64,000 bases of DNA from JAGHEK01 sp044426235 (lineage in GTDB: Bacteria; Bacillota; Clostridia; Peptostreptococcales; Peptostreptococcaceae): NCBI GenBank assembly GCA_044426235.1, contig JAWXUS010000001.1:1-64000 (forward strand), read 5' to 3'. Under the pieces are notes generated by a model. It had not been told where the DNA came from, made no database searches, and was given only the letters and a program-made list of their open reading frames with translations. Position numbers and translations under genes: made by a program. The stretch's first letter is position 1. Each line of letters starts with the position of its first letter. Below, piece by piece: positions 54,213 through 63,334 of this stretch.

Positions 54213-54936
54213 AATAATTAAGTGCACTAAGAAGTGCTGATATTGATATAAAACTACATCTTTGATCTACTAAATGTTGGCTCGTTTGTTCTATTATAAT
54301 TTTTGTATCAAACTGTGAGTTTATATAACTCTTTGGAACAACTAAAAAAGTACTTTTTAAAAATGATGTGCTAACTGCATGAACTCCGGAATGTTTTGAT
54401 GAATACTCACATACAACATCAACTCTTGAACTAACTATTAATTTATATCCACTAAGCATTTGTCCTTCACAAGATGTGCTGCTTGGCGTTTCAACTAAAT
54501 ACTTATCAAGTATTTCAATACTTACTCTTTGACTAAGCATCTCATCAATATCTGGTTTTTGAGATGGTATTATTAAATGTCCTTGAATTTGAAGTGATTT
54601 AAATATTTCTATTCTTTCAATTATAGGTGCACTTATTTCTTTATTGTCATCAACTAAAAAACTTTCTGTTTTTCCACTTTGGCTAACTAAACCATTGCTT
54701 TCAAGAAATATATTATTTTGTCCTATATCACTAAATATAAGATAATATCTTCCCTCTTCTACTTCATCAAAGCTATATTTACCCTCTGAATCTGTAATTT
54801 CATTTTTTACGAATGAATCATCTTCTTCTTTATATAAGCTAACATTTGCTCCATAATATCCAACTTCATCGCTATCTTTTATGCCATCAACATTTTGATC
54901 TACCCATACATATCCCTCTACAATATAATTATCCAT
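54211..54936 (-). CDS. SdrD-type B domain fused to SPOCS domain
   Basis: A 241-residue protein. Residues 1-105 form an SdrD-type B (Cna-like) Ca-binding beta domain, with EGYVWVDQNVDGIKDSDEVG and DSEGKYSFDEVEEGRYYLIF. Residues about 110-241 are a SPOCS domain with PSSTSCEGQMLSGYKLIVSS and DVVCEYSSKHSGVHAVSTSF. SdrD-B domains usually sit in wall-anchored surface proteins, but here there is neither a signal peptide nor an LPXTG motif. It is a single gene behind an exact SigK-type promoter. Confidence 0.82.
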   Translation of the reverse strand: MDNYIVEGYVWVDQNVDGIKDSDEVGYYGANVSLYKEEDDSFVKNEITDSEGKYSFDEVEEGRYYLIFSDIGQNNIFLESNGLVSQSGKTESFLVDDNKEISAPIIERIEIFKSLQIQGHLIIPSQKPDIDEMLSQRVSIEILDKYLVETPSSTSCEGQMLSGYKLIVSSRVDVVCEYSSKHSGVHAVSTSFLKSTFLVVPKSYINSQFDTKIIIEQTSQHLVDQRCSFISISALLSALNY

Positions 54937-54980
54937 AAAACCCTTCCTTTTTTGTAAATTTTACTTCTTAATCAATATAA

Positions 54981-55007
54981 TAATTTATGCTTAAATATGC
55001 ATTATGT
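54981..55007 (-). promoter_or_regulatory. SigK-type promoter of the SdrD-B/SPOCS gene
   Basis: On the minus strand AC (55007-55006), 16 bases, then CATAAATTA (54989-54981) fits AC-N16-CATANNNTA exactly, about 45 bases upstream of the ATG. Confidence 0.65.
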
Positions 55008-55097
55008 GACTAAAAAATTATAACCAACATTTTTCCTTTACAACTCTTTTATATATGTGTATACTTTTAACATATTCAAAAAATTAGGAGGCATATT

Positions 55098-56042
55098 ATG
55101 TCATTCGTAGTATTATTAATTGGGTTTGTCTTTTTAATAAAAGGGGCCGATCTTTTTGTTGAAGGTTCATCTTCAATTGCCAAAAAATTTAATGTTCCAC
55201 CAATGATAATAGGTCTTACTATTGTTGCTATGGGAACATCTGCGCCTGAGGCTGCAGTTAGTGTTACATCATCTTTAGCAGGTGCCAATGATATGGCTGT
55301 TGCAAATGTTGTTGGATCAAACTTTTTTAATGTATTAGTAGTTCTTGGTATTTCATCAATTATGGCAAAATTACCAGTTGAAGAAAGTACAATAAAAAAA
55401 GAAACTCCATTTTTAATTGTAGTTAGTGGATTATTATTTTTATTCTGCTTAGATCTTAATATAACTCGTATTGAAGGTGTTTTACTTTTAGTCACTTTCA
55501 CTTATTTCTTAGTTGATACTATAAAAACTGCAATAAAAGAAACTAGTGATGAATTAAATGCAGAAACTGCAACTACAATAGATACTCCAAAAGATACTTC
55601 TATTTTTAGTACAATACTATTTAGTTTACTAGGTGCTACTGGAATTATAATTGGTGGAGACATGGTTGTAAATTCTGCAACGACTATTGCAACAACTTTC
55701 GGTATGAGTGTTAATTTAGTTGGACTTACAATAGTTGCAATTGGAACTTCTCTTCCTGAACTTGTAACTAGTGTTGTTGCAATTAAAAAAGGTGAAACTG
55801 ATATTGCAATTGGAAATGTTATTGGATCTAATCTATTTAATATTCTTTTAGTACTTGGTATATCAACAAGTATAAATCCAATTGATATAAGTGTTTTAGC
55901 TTTAATTGATGTTTTATTTATGAACTTAATAACTATACTTTTATTCATATATATGAAAGTTAATAATGCCTTACTTAAAAAGCACGGCTTTACACTAATA
56001 TTTTTATACATAACATATATGACATATACTATAATTAGATAA
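55098..56042 (+). CDS. Calcium/sodium antiporter (YrbG/CaCA family)
   Basis: A 314-residue membrane exchanger with two homologous halves. The alpha repeats are clear: GLTIVAMGTSAPEAAVSVTS with NVVGSNFFNVLVVLGI, and GLTIVAIGTSLPELVTSVVA with NVIGSNLFNILLVLGI. The acidic residues in GTSxPE are the ion ligands. Length is normal for bacterial YrbG-type exchangers. It is monocistronic with AGGAGG before the ATG. It marks the return to housekeeping genes after the SPOCS locus. Confidence 0.93.
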   Translation: MSFVVLLIGFVFLIKGADLFVEGSSSIAKKFNVPPMIIGLTIVAMGTSAPEAAVSVTSSLAGANDMAVANVVGSNFFNVLVVLGISSIMAKLPVEESTIKKETPFLIVVSGLLFLFCLDLNITRIEGVLLLVTFTYFLVDTIKTAIKETSDELNAETATTIDTPKDTSIFSTILFSLLGATGIIIGGDMVVNSATTIATTFGMSVNLVGLTIVAIGTSLPELVTSVVAIKKGETDIAIGNVIGSNLFNILLVLGISTSINPIDISVLALIDVLFMNLITILLFIYMKVNNALLKKHGFTLIFLYITYMTYTIIR

Positions 56043-56078
56043 AAAAATAAGCCTTTAACTTTTAAAGGCTTATTTTAT
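56041..56078. terminator. Bidirectional terminator between antiporter and fab operon
   Basis: AATAAGCCTTTAA pairs with TTAAAGGCTTATT across a 3-base loop, between two convergent transcription units. It overlaps the end of the MarR-family gene. Confidence 0.85.
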
Positions 56079-56513
56079 ATCGTATCTATTCTCAAAAAAT
56101 AGAACTATTTTAGATAAAAGCTTAGTTAATAACTCTTGGTCAAAGTCATCAAATTCATCACAAACATTCTCAATCATTTGATCGTGAAATAATTTATGAA
56201 TTCTAAATACTTCTTCTCCCTTTTCAGTCAAACTAATTAATACTACTCTTTTATCATTTTTGTCTTTTTCTCTTATAACGTATCCTTTTTGAAGTAACCT
56301 ATTAACTGCAGATGTTAAAGTTCCAACTGTTATTCTTAAATTAGTTGCAATCTCTCCCATTGCTCTTTTTTCTTCAATTCCAATAGCCTCGATAGTATGT
56401 ATTTCAGTCATTGTTAAATCGTCAATATCTTTTAAACAACTCTCTTCGATTTTTAGAATATCATTAAATAAATTTACAAGTAAACCGTTTAATGCCTCTT
56501 TTGTTTTAGTCAT
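56070..56513 (-). CDS. MarR-family regulator, FabT-like
   Basis: A 147-residue winged-helix regulator (AMGEIATNLRITVGTLTSAV as recognition region, and GYVIREKDKNDKRVVLISLT as wing). Its place at the end of a fab/acc operon matches FabT, the acyl-ACP-responsive repressor of fatty-acid synthesis in streptococci and some clostridia, although FabT is more often at the front. Its start lies 1 base past the accA stop. I did not find a convincing operator because the operon's promoter is outside the window. Confidence 0.8.
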   Translation of the reverse strand: MTKTKEALNGLLVNLFNDILKIEESCLKDIDDLTMTEIHTIEAIGIEEKRAMGEIATNLRITVGTLTSAVNRLLQKGYVIREKDKNDKRVVLISLTEKGEEVFRIHKLFHDQMIENVCDEFDDFDQELLTKLLSKIVLFFENRYDIK

Positions 56514-56514
56514 T

Positions 56515-57300
56515 TTAATAAAAATTTCCTATTTCTCTAAATTTTTTATATCTTTTATCTAGTAACTCATCAGTTTCTAAATTTTCTAAATCACTAAGTG
56601 AACGGTTTATCTTTTGTTTAAGATTAATACTCGTTCTCTCACAATCTTTGTCTTCCAAAATAATATCATCTATTATCTTAAATTGCAATAGATCTTTTGA
56701 TGTTATTTTCATAACTTCACAAGCCTCAACTACCCTTGATGGATCTTTCCAAAGTATTGAAGAAAATCCTTCAGGAGATAATATAGAGTATATTGAATTT
56801 TCCATCATAAAGACTTTATCAGAAACACTAAGTGCAAGTGCACCACCACTTCCACCTTCTCCAATTATAACCGATATTATCGGTGTATTTAGAGTACTCA
56901 TTTCAAGTAAATTTCTTGCAATAGCCTCTCCTTGACCTCTTTCCTCAGCTCCAACTCCACAATTTGCACCTGGAGTATCAACTAAACAAATTACAGGTCT
57001 TGAAAATTTTTCTGCTTGTTTCATAAGTCTTAATGCTTTTCTATATCCTTCAGGTTCTGGCATAGCAAAATTGGATTTTAATTTTTCTTCTGTAGTTCTG
57101 CCCTTATTAATTCCAATTATAGTAACGCTTCTTCCATCTATTGATGCAATGCCACCAACTATAGAAAAATCATCTCCATAATATCTATCCCCGTGAAATT
57201 CAATAAAATCATCAAAAATATGATCTATAAAAAACTTTGCATTTGGTCTATCTTTATCTCTTGCAAGAGTTACTATATCATATGGTGTTCTCATAATCAA
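56515..57300 (-). CDS. accA: Acetyl-CoA carboxylase carboxyltransferase subunit alpha
   Basis: With AccD it transfers carboxyl from biotin to acetyl-CoA, giving malonyl-CoA. Motifs include RPNAKFFIDHIFDDFIEFHG, NFAMPEPEGYRKALRLMKQA, VDTPGANCGVGAEERGQGEA and GEGGSGGALALSVSD. At 261 residues it lacks part of the N-terminal extension seen in E. coli, as is usual in clostridia. It overlaps accD by 23 bases. Confidence 0.95.
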   Translation of the reverse strand: MIMRTPYDIVTLARDKDRPNAKFFIDHIFDDFIEFHGDRYYGDDFSIVGGIASIDGRSVTIIGINKGRTTEEKLKSNFAMPEPEGYRKALRLMKQAEKFSRPVICLVDTPGANCGVGAEERGQGEAIARNLLEMSTLNTPIISVIIGEGGSGGALALSVSDKVFMMENSIYSILSPEGFSSILWKDPSRVVEACEVMKITSKDLLQFKIIDDIILEDKDCERTSINLKQKINRSLSDLENLETDELLDKRYKKFREIGNFY

Positions 57301-58150
57301 TCACCCCGTGTAATTTTAATATTATTGACAATGTATCCTTAATTTCATTTCTTTTTACAATCTTATCTACAAAACCTTTTTCAACTAAAAATTCAGAAGT
57401 TTGAAATTCATCAGGTAACTTTTGTTTAATGGTACCTTCAATTACTCGTCTGCCTGCAAAACCAATAGTAACACCAGGTTCTGCTAAAATTATATCTCCT
57501 TGCATAGCAAAGCTTGCAGTAACTCCACCAGTAGTTGGATTAGTTAGTACTGTTATATATAAAAGTTTATTATCACTATGTCTTTTTATGGCTTGAGATA
57601 CTTTCGCCATTTGCATTAATGAAAATATTCCTTCTTGCATTCTAGCTCCACCAGATGCCGTAAAAATTATTAATGGTAGCTTTTCATCTGTTGCAAACTC
57701 AACCAGTCTAGTTATTTTTTCACCAACTGCACACCCCATACTTCCCATTAGAAATCTACTATCCATAAATGCTAATGCAGCTTTTTTTGAATTTATAAGT
57801 CCACATCCAGTAACTACTGCATCATCTAAACCAGTTTTTTCTTGGTTTTCAAGTATTTTTTCATCATATCCAGGAAAGTCTAGAGGATTTGTTGGCTTAA
57901 CTTCTTTAAATAACTCAACAAAGCTATCACAAACTTGTTCTATTCTTTTGTTGGAATCAATATTAAAGTGATACCCACACCCTCCACAAACATAATTATT
58001 AACTTCCAAATCTTCTTTATATAAAATATTTCTACATTTGTTACAATTTATCCATTTTCCCTCTGGAATATTAACCTTTGAAGTACTTTGTTGGAATTCT
58101 CTTTTACTTATTGTAACGTATTCTTTTTTTCTAATCAAATTCTTAAACAT
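57278..58150 (-). CDS. accD: Acetyl-CoA carboxylase carboxyltransferase subunit beta
   Basis: A 290-residue partner of AccA. The N-terminal zinc ribbon (CNKCRNILY...CGGCGYHF, about residues 37-62) is intact. The crotonase-like core has FTASGGARMQEGIFSLMQMA and LTNPTTGGVTASFAM. It overlaps accC by 8 bases and accA by 23, so the three are tightly coupled. Confidence 0.95.
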   Translation of the reverse strand: MFKNLIRKKEYVTISKREFQQSTSKVNIPEGKWINCNKCRNILYKEDLEVNNYVCGGCGYHFNIDSNKRIEQVCDSFVELFKEVKPTNPLDFPGYDEKILENQEKTGLDDAVVTGCGLINSKKAALAFMDSRFLMGSMGCAVGEKITRLVEFATDEKLPLIIFTASGGARMQEGIFSLMQMAKVSQAIKRHSDNKLLYITVLTNPTTGGVTASFAMQGDIILAEPGVTIGFAGRRVIEGTIKQKLPDEFQTSEFLVEKGFVDKIVKRNEIKDTLSIILKLHGVIDYENTI

Positions 58151-59495
58151 TATTTTTCACCATCTTTTCATTTAAAAATGATGTGTCATAATTTCCATTA
58201 ATAAAATCATCATGTTCTAATATTTCATATTGAAAATCTATATTACTTTTTATTCCACCTATTGCAAATTCATAAAGACATCTTTTCATTTTGGCTATTG
58301 CCTCGTTCCTAGTTTCTCCATAAGTTATTAATTTACCAATCATTGAATCATAATACGGGCTTATAGTGTATCCACAATAAATTGCACTATCAACTCTTAC
58401 CCCATTTCCTGATGGAATATTAAGCTCTGTTATAGTTCCAGGGCACGGAACGAAATTATTACTTGGATCTTCTGCATTTATTCTACATTCTATTGAGTGA
58501 CCTTTTATTTTTATATCATCTTGAGTTAAACTTAACTTTTGACCTGATGCTATTTTTAGTTGTTCTTTAACTATATCAACTCCAGTTACCATCTCTGTTA
58601 CTGGGTGTTCAACTTGAATTCTAGTATTCATTTCCATAAAATAAAAATTACTTTCTTTATCAACTAAAAATTCAATAGTTCCAACATTTTGATAATCAAC
58701 ACTCTTTGCAGCTAAAACTGCTATTTCACCCATTTTATTTCTTAGATTTTCATCTAAAAATGTTGAAGGTGCTTCCTCTAATACTTTTTGATTATTTCTT
58801 TGAAGTGAACATTCTCTCTCACCCAAATGAATAATATTTTTATGTTCATCTGCAACTATTTGAAATTCTATATGTCTTGGATTTTCTATATACTTTTCAA
58901 TATACATTCTATCATCTCCAAAACAAGCTCTAGCTTCAGACTTTGCAGTTTCAAGGTTTTTAATAAAATCGTTTATATCTCTTACAATTCTAATTCCCTT
59001 TCCACCACCTCCACTAGATGCTTTTATCATAACTGGAAGTCCAATCTCTTTTGCTATTTCTAAAGCGTGATTATTATCTTTTATTTCACCTTCAAATCCC
59101 GTAACAACTGGAACATTTGCTTTTTTCATAACTTCACGTGCTCTTGATTTATCTCCCATAAGTTCAATAGTTTTATAACTTGGTCCAATAAATTTTATGT
59201 TACATTCTTTGCACATTTTTGCAAATTTTGCATTCTCAGATAAAAATCCAAACCCTGGGTGAATCGCATCACAACCTGTTAAAACACAGGCGCTAAGTAT
59301 ATTTGCTATATTTAAATAACTCTCCTTTGAAGATGCTGGTCCAACACAAACTGCATAATCTGCAATTTGTGTATGAAGTGCATCTTCATCAGGTGTTGAA
59401 TATATTGCAACCGTTTCAATTCCAAGTTCTCTACAAGCTCTAATTATTCTAACCGCAATTTCCCCTCTATTTGCTATTAGTACTTTTTTTAACAT
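58143..59495 (-). CDS. accC: Biotin carboxylase subunit of acetyl-CoA carboxylase
   Basis: Carboxylates the biotin on AccB with ATP and bicarbonate. Motifs are KVLIANRGEIAVRIIRACRE, the ATP-grasp loop KASSGGGGKGIRIV, FMEMNTRIQVEHPVTEMVTG and the late RVDSAIYCGYTISPYYDSMI. The ATG at 59495 is preferred, giving 450 residues, because AGGTGA lies just ahead of it. The longest frame would extend into fabZ from 59537. Confidence 0.95.
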   Translation of the reverse strand: MLKKVLIANRGEIAVRIIRACRELGIETVAIYSTPDEDALHTQIADYAVCVGPASSKESYLNIANILSACVLTGCDAIHPGFGFLSENAKFAKMCKECNIKFIGPSYKTIELMGDKSRAREVMKKANVPVVTGFEGEIKDNNHALEIAKEIGLPVMIKASSGGGGKGIRIVRDINDFIKNLETAKSEARACFGDDRMYIEKYIENPRHIEFQIVADEHKNIIHLGERECSLQRNNQKVLEEAPSTFLDENLRNKMGEIAVLAAKSVDYQNVGTIEFLVDKESNFYFMEMNTRIQVEHPVTEMVTGVDIVKEQLKIASGQKLSLTQDDIKIKGHSIECRINAEDPSNNFVPCPGTITELNIPSGNGVRVDSAIYCGYTISPYYDSMIGKLITYGETRNEAIAKMKRCLYEFAIGGIKSNIDFQYEILEHDDFINGNYDTSFLNEKMVKNNV

Positions 59496-59503
59496 AGTAT
59501 CAC

Positions 59504-59923
59504 CTATCCTATCGCAAACATTATCTCGCCTTCGCAAACTTTTTTTCCATCAACTGTAGCAAGTCCTTTTCCAATTCCAATGCTACCTTTCATTTTTATA
59601 ATTTCTATTGATAATTCAATCTTATCTCCCGGTACAACTTGTTTTTTCCATCTTACTTTGTCAGCTCCTGCTAAAAATCCTATCTTTCCTTTAAATTCTT
59701 CCTTTGAAAGAATAGTCACAGCTCCAAGTTGTGCAAGTGATTCAAGTATTAACACTCCAGGCATAACTGGGTGATTTGGAAAATGACCATTAAAGAAACT
59801 TTCATTTGCACTAACATTTTTGTATCCTTTTGCACTAACTCCATCAACAAGTTCTGTTACTCTATCAAGAAGCAAAAATGGATATCTATGTGGTATAATC
59901 TCTTTTATTTCTTGTATATTCAT
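59504..59923 (-). CDS. fabZ: 3-hydroxyacyl-ACP dehydratase FabZ
   Basis: Removes water from 3-hydroxyacyl-ACP in the elongation cycle. The 139 residues are typical. IIPHRYPFLLLDRVTEL and FNGHFPNHPVMPGVLILESL carry the catalytic His and Glu. It shares its first base with the accB stop. Confidence 0.95.
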   Translation of the reverse strand: MNIQEIKEIIPHRYPFLLLDRVTELVDGVSAKGYKNVSANESFFNGHFPNHPVMPGVLILESLAQLGAVTILSKEEFKGKIGFLAGADKVRWKKQVVPGDKIELSIEIIKMKGSIGIGKGLATVDGKKVCEGEIMFAIG

Positions 59924-60399
59924 TATATCTTCCTCACCTTAAATATATTTTGACCAAACTCAACCATTTCTCCCTCTTTAACTAAAATGCTAAGTAGTTC
60001 AAAATTAAATTCTGAATTAATTTCATTCATTAGCTTCATAGCTTCAACTATACAAAGTACATCTCCTTTTGAAACTGTATCTCCAACACTAACAAAAGAA
60101 TCACTATCAGGAGATGGTGAACTATAAAATGTTCCAACCATTGGACTTTTTATGTATTCAACGTCTTTTTCATCTTCATTTGAAACGTAATTATTAACTT
60201 CTACCTCTTTTTTAACTTCTTCTTTAATAAATACTTTTTCTTCTATTTTATTATTTATTTGAGTTTCTTTATTACTTTCAATATTTCTAGATAATGATTT
60301 ATCAAGTTTTATGAATCCTTCTTTAGTTTTTATTTCAAAATAAGAAAGATCTGTATCATCTATAAGTTTAATAAGTTCTTTAATCTCTTCAAATTTCAT
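59923..60399 (-). CDS. accB: Biotin carboxyl carrier protein of acetyl-CoA carboxylase
   Basis: A 158-residue carrier. The C-terminal biotinyl domain has CIVEAMKLMNEI, with Lys as the biotin site, and the protruding-thumb region SPMVGTFYSSPSPDSDSFV typical of AccB. A Lys/Glu-rich flexible linker fills about 45-80. The ATG at 60399 is chosen for GGGAG eight bases upstream; the longest frame (60414) would extend into fabF. Confidence 0.94.
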   Translation of the reverse strand: MKFEEIKELIKLIDDTDLSYFEIKTKEGFIKLDKSLSRNIESNKETQINNKIEEKVFIKEEVKKEVEVNNYVSNEDEKDVEYIKSPMVGTFYSSPSPDSDSFVSVGDTVSKGDVLCIVEAMKLMNEINSEFNFELLSILVKEGEMVEFGQNIFKVRKI

Positions 60400-60404
60400 A
60401 TTAA

Positions 60405-61637
60405 TTACTCCCATCTTTTAAATAGTAAAGATGCATTATGTCCTCCAAAACCAAGAGAATTGGTTAATGCATAATTAACATTTGCTTTTTTGCCAATATT
60501 CGGTACATAATCAAGGTCTAATTCTTCATCAGTTTCATTAAGTCCAACAGTTGGAGGTATAAATCCTTCTTCTAGTGCCTTAATACAAATTACAGATTCA
60601 ATAGCCCCTGCTCCTCCAAGTAAATGACCGGTCATAGACTTAGTTGATGATATTGGAATATTTTTTGCATCATCGCCAAAAACAGTTTTTATTGCACGAG
60701 TTTCAAATAGATCATTGTATGGTGTTGATGTTCCATGTGCATTTATGTATGATACTTCACTTGGACTAATTCCCGCCTCATCAATTGCATTTTTCATAGC
60801 ATTACTTGCTCCATATCCTTCAGGAGATGGTGATGTTATATGAAAAGCATCACAAGTTGCACCATATCCAACTATCTCTGCAATAATTTTAGCTCCTCTT
60901 TTTGTTGCATGTTCTAAACTTTCAATAACTAAAGCTCCTGCTCCTTCTCCCATTACAAATCCACTTCTTTCTTTATCAAATGGAATAGATGCACGACTTG
61001 GATTATTATTAGCATTTAATGCCTTCATATTTTGGAAACCTGCTATTCCAATAGGTGTTATTGGTGCCTCACTTCCTCCACAAATAACTATATCTGAATA
61101 TCCATGCTTTATATGTCTAAAAGCATCACCAATATTATTAGTTGCAGATGCACAAGCCGTAACTACTGAAGTACACATTCCACGTGCATTATATTTTATT
61201 GCAATTTGCGCACAAACTGCATTAATTATAGCCATTGGCACATACATTGGAGAAACTCTTTTAAGTCCTTTAGTATAAACATTTTTAAATTCCGATTCGT
61301 GAGTATTATATCCTCCAATTCCAGAACCATATATTACAGAAAATCTATTTGGATCAATCTTATCAAGTTCAAGTCCACTATTTTCAAACGCCTCTTTTGC
61401 GGCAATTAAACCATATTGAACAAATTTATCAAGTCTTCTACTTTCTTTTTTATCTATGTAATCATTAACATTAAAATCTTTAAGTTCTGCAGCAATTTTT
61501 ATATCTAAATTTTCAGTATCCATAGATTTTATAAAATCTATTCCACATACTCCATCTTTAGAATTTTTCCAAAAAGTTTCCACATTATTTCCAATTGGAG
61601 TTAAAACCCCAACACCTGTAACAACAACTCTATTCAT
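60405..61637 (-). CDS. fabF: 3-oxoacyl-ACP synthase II
   Basis: A 410-residue condensing enzyme. The Cys-His-His triad is visible in VVTACASATNNIGDAF, INAHGTSTPYNDLFE and KSMTGHLLGGAGAIES. FGFGGHNASLLF closes the protein as expected. It follows fabG by 15 bases. fabH and acpP are not in the window and may lie beyond fabK. Confidence 0.96.
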   Translation of the reverse strand: MNRVVVTGVGVLTPIGNNVETFWKNSKDGVCGIDFIKSMDTENLDIKIAAELKDFNVNDYIDKKESRRLDKFVQYGLIAAKEAFENSGLELDKIDPNRFSVIYGSGIGGYNTHESEFKNVYTKGLKRVSPMYVPMAIINAVCAQIAIKYNARGMCTSVVTACASATNNIGDAFRHIKHGYSDIVICGGSEAPITPIGIAGFQNMKALNANNNPSRASIPFDKERSGFVMGEGAGALVIESLEHATKRGAKIIAEIVGYGATCDAFHITSPSPEGYGASNAMKNAIDEAGISPSEVSYINAHGTSTPYNDLFETRAIKTVFGDDAKNIPISSTKSMTGHLLGGAGAIESVICIKALEEGFIPPTVGLNETDEELDLDYVPNIGKKANVNYALTNSLGFGGHNASLLFKRWE

Positions 61638-61652
61638 AGTATTCTCCTTTAT

Positions 61653-62399
61653 TTACATAGACATTCCGCCGTCTACACTAATTACCTGACCTGTTATATA
61701 ATTTGAATTATCACTTCCTAAAAATACTGCTAAGTTCGCTATATCATCAGTATTTCCTAATTTTTTAAGTGGTATTTGAGATATAATAGACTCTTTTTGT
61801 TTATCATTTAATGAATCTGTCATATCAGTTTGTATAAATCCTGGTGCAATAGCATTAACAGTTATTCCACGAGATCCAACTTCACGTGCTAAAGATTTCG
61901 TCATTCCAATAACTCCAGACTTTGATGCACAGTAATTAGTTTGACCTGCATTTCCAATTAGCCCAACTACAGACGACATATTTATTATTTTTCCATATTT
62001 TTGTTTCATCATAACACTAGTTGCAGCTTTCATACAATTAAAACTTCCCTTTAAATTAATGTCAATTACTTGATTAAAATCATCTTCAGTCATTCTAATT
62101 ATTAAATTATCCTTTGTTATTCCTGCATTATTAACTAATATATCTAACTTACCAAATTCATTTTTAGTTTCATTAACTAAATTAACACAATCTTCTAAAT
62201 TCGAAACTTCACACTTAACAAGTAAAGTCTTAACATTAAACTTTTTTATTTCTTCATCAAATTCTTTGGCTCTATCTAAATCACTTTCACTTTTATAACT
62301 TATAACTATATTACACCCTAAAGATGCATATTTTAATGAAATTTCACGACCAATTCCTCTTAAACAACCAGTTACTATTGCAACTTTTCCACTTAACAT
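61653..62399 (-). CDS. fabG: 3-oxoacyl-ACP reductase
   Basis: A 248-residue NADPH-dependent short-chain reductase. Motifs are VTGCLRGIGREI (cofactor loop), LVNNAGITKDNLI, INMSSVVGLIGNAGQTNYCASKSG (Ser, Tyr and Lys of the catalytic triad) and the C-terminal ITGQVISVDGGMSM. It follows fabD by 2 bases. Confidence 0.95.
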   Translation of the reverse strand: MLSGKVAIVTGCLRGIGREISLKYASLGCNIVISYKSESDLDRAKEFDEEIKKFNVKTLLVKCEVSNLEDCVNLVNETKNEFGKLDILVNNAGITKDNLIIRMTEDDFNQVIDINLKGSFNCMKAATSVMMKQKYGKIINMSSVVGLIGNAGQTNYCASKSGVIGMTKSLAREVGSRGITVNAIAPGFIQTDMTDSLNDKQKESIISQIPLKKLGNTDDIANLAVFLGSDNSNYITGQVISVDGGMSM

Positions 62400-62401
62400 A
62401 A

Positions 62402-63334
62402 TTATTCTCCTTTTATAGCTTTCACAGTTTCATCTAAGCTTTTTAAATCTTCCACATTATATATATTAACTTCTTTATTAATCTTTTTTATAAATCCTGA
62501 TAAAACTTTCCCTGGTCCAAGTTCTATAAATGTGTCAACTCCATCATTTATCATATTGTTTATTATATCTTCAAATAAAACTGAACTCATTATTTGCTTT
62601 CTAAACATTGCTTTAGTTTCTTCATTAAATACACTAAACTTTTCTCCAGTTAAATTTGAGTATACATCTTTATTTGGACTATTAACTTCTATATCTTTTA
62701 TAGTCTCTAAAAATTCAAAACTTGCCTTTTCATATAATGAACTATGAAATGGACCACTTACGTTTAATTCCTTACAAATTCCACGAAGACCCTTAGCTAT
62801 TCCAATACTTTCTTTAATAGCAGATGTTTCACCTGATATAACTATTTGTCCTGGACAATTATAATTTGCAACTTCAATAATTCCAAATTCAGATGCCATA
62901 TCTATAAGTCTATTTACACCATCTTTGTCCATTCTTAAAACAGCTGCCATTGAACCACCATCAACTGCACTATCCATAATACTAGCTCTATTTTTTATTG
63001 CAAAAACTCCATCTTCAAATCTTAAAACTCCACTATATATCAATGCTCCATATTCTCCAAGAGAAAGCCCTGCAGTATGAGTAGCATCTATTCCTCTAGT
63101 TTTAAGGGCTATTTGACACATTAAAGAAGTTAAAAGTATTGCAGGTTGATTATTTTTAGTTTTAGTTAATTCTTCAATTTCTCCACCAAAAACTAAACTC
63201 TTAACATCATACCCTAAAATTTCTTGACCTTTATCAAATAATTCCTTACATTCATCTATATTCTCGTAAAACTCTTTTCCCATACCAATATATTGTGCAC
63301 CTTGGCCGGGAAATAGAAAAGCTATTTTATTCAT
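62402..63334 (-). CDS. fabD: Malonyl-CoA:ACP transacylase
   Basis: Loads malonyl groups onto ACP. FLFPGQGAQYIGMGKEFY opens the protein, the nucleophile is in GLSLGEYGAL, and the His in GPFHSSLY. The ATG at 63334 (310 residues) is chosen because GGGAGGAAA lies just ahead; the longest frame from 63367 would lie inside fabK. It overlaps the end of fabK by 8 bases. Confidence 0.95.
   Translation of the reverse strand: MNKIAFLFPGQGAQYIGMGKEFYENIDECKELFDKGQEILGYDVKSLVFGGEIEELTKTKNNQPAILLTSLMCQIALKTRGIDATHTAGLSLGEYGALIYSGVLRFEDGVFAIKNRASIMDSAVDGGSMAAVLRMDKDGVNRLIDMASEFGIIEVANYNCPGQIVISGETSAIKESIGIAKGLRGICKELNVSGPFHSSLYEKASFEFLETIKDIEVNSPNKDVYSNLTGEKFSVFNEETKAMFRKQIMSSVLFEDIINNMINDGVDTFIELGPGKVLSGFIKKINKEVNIYNVEDLKSLDETVKAIKGE

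Noticed and set aside
55076..56011. Long open frames on the minus strand opposite the Ca/Na antiporter
   Set aside because: They lack ribosome sites, their composition mirrors the antiporter codons, and the plus-strand protein has full family motifs.
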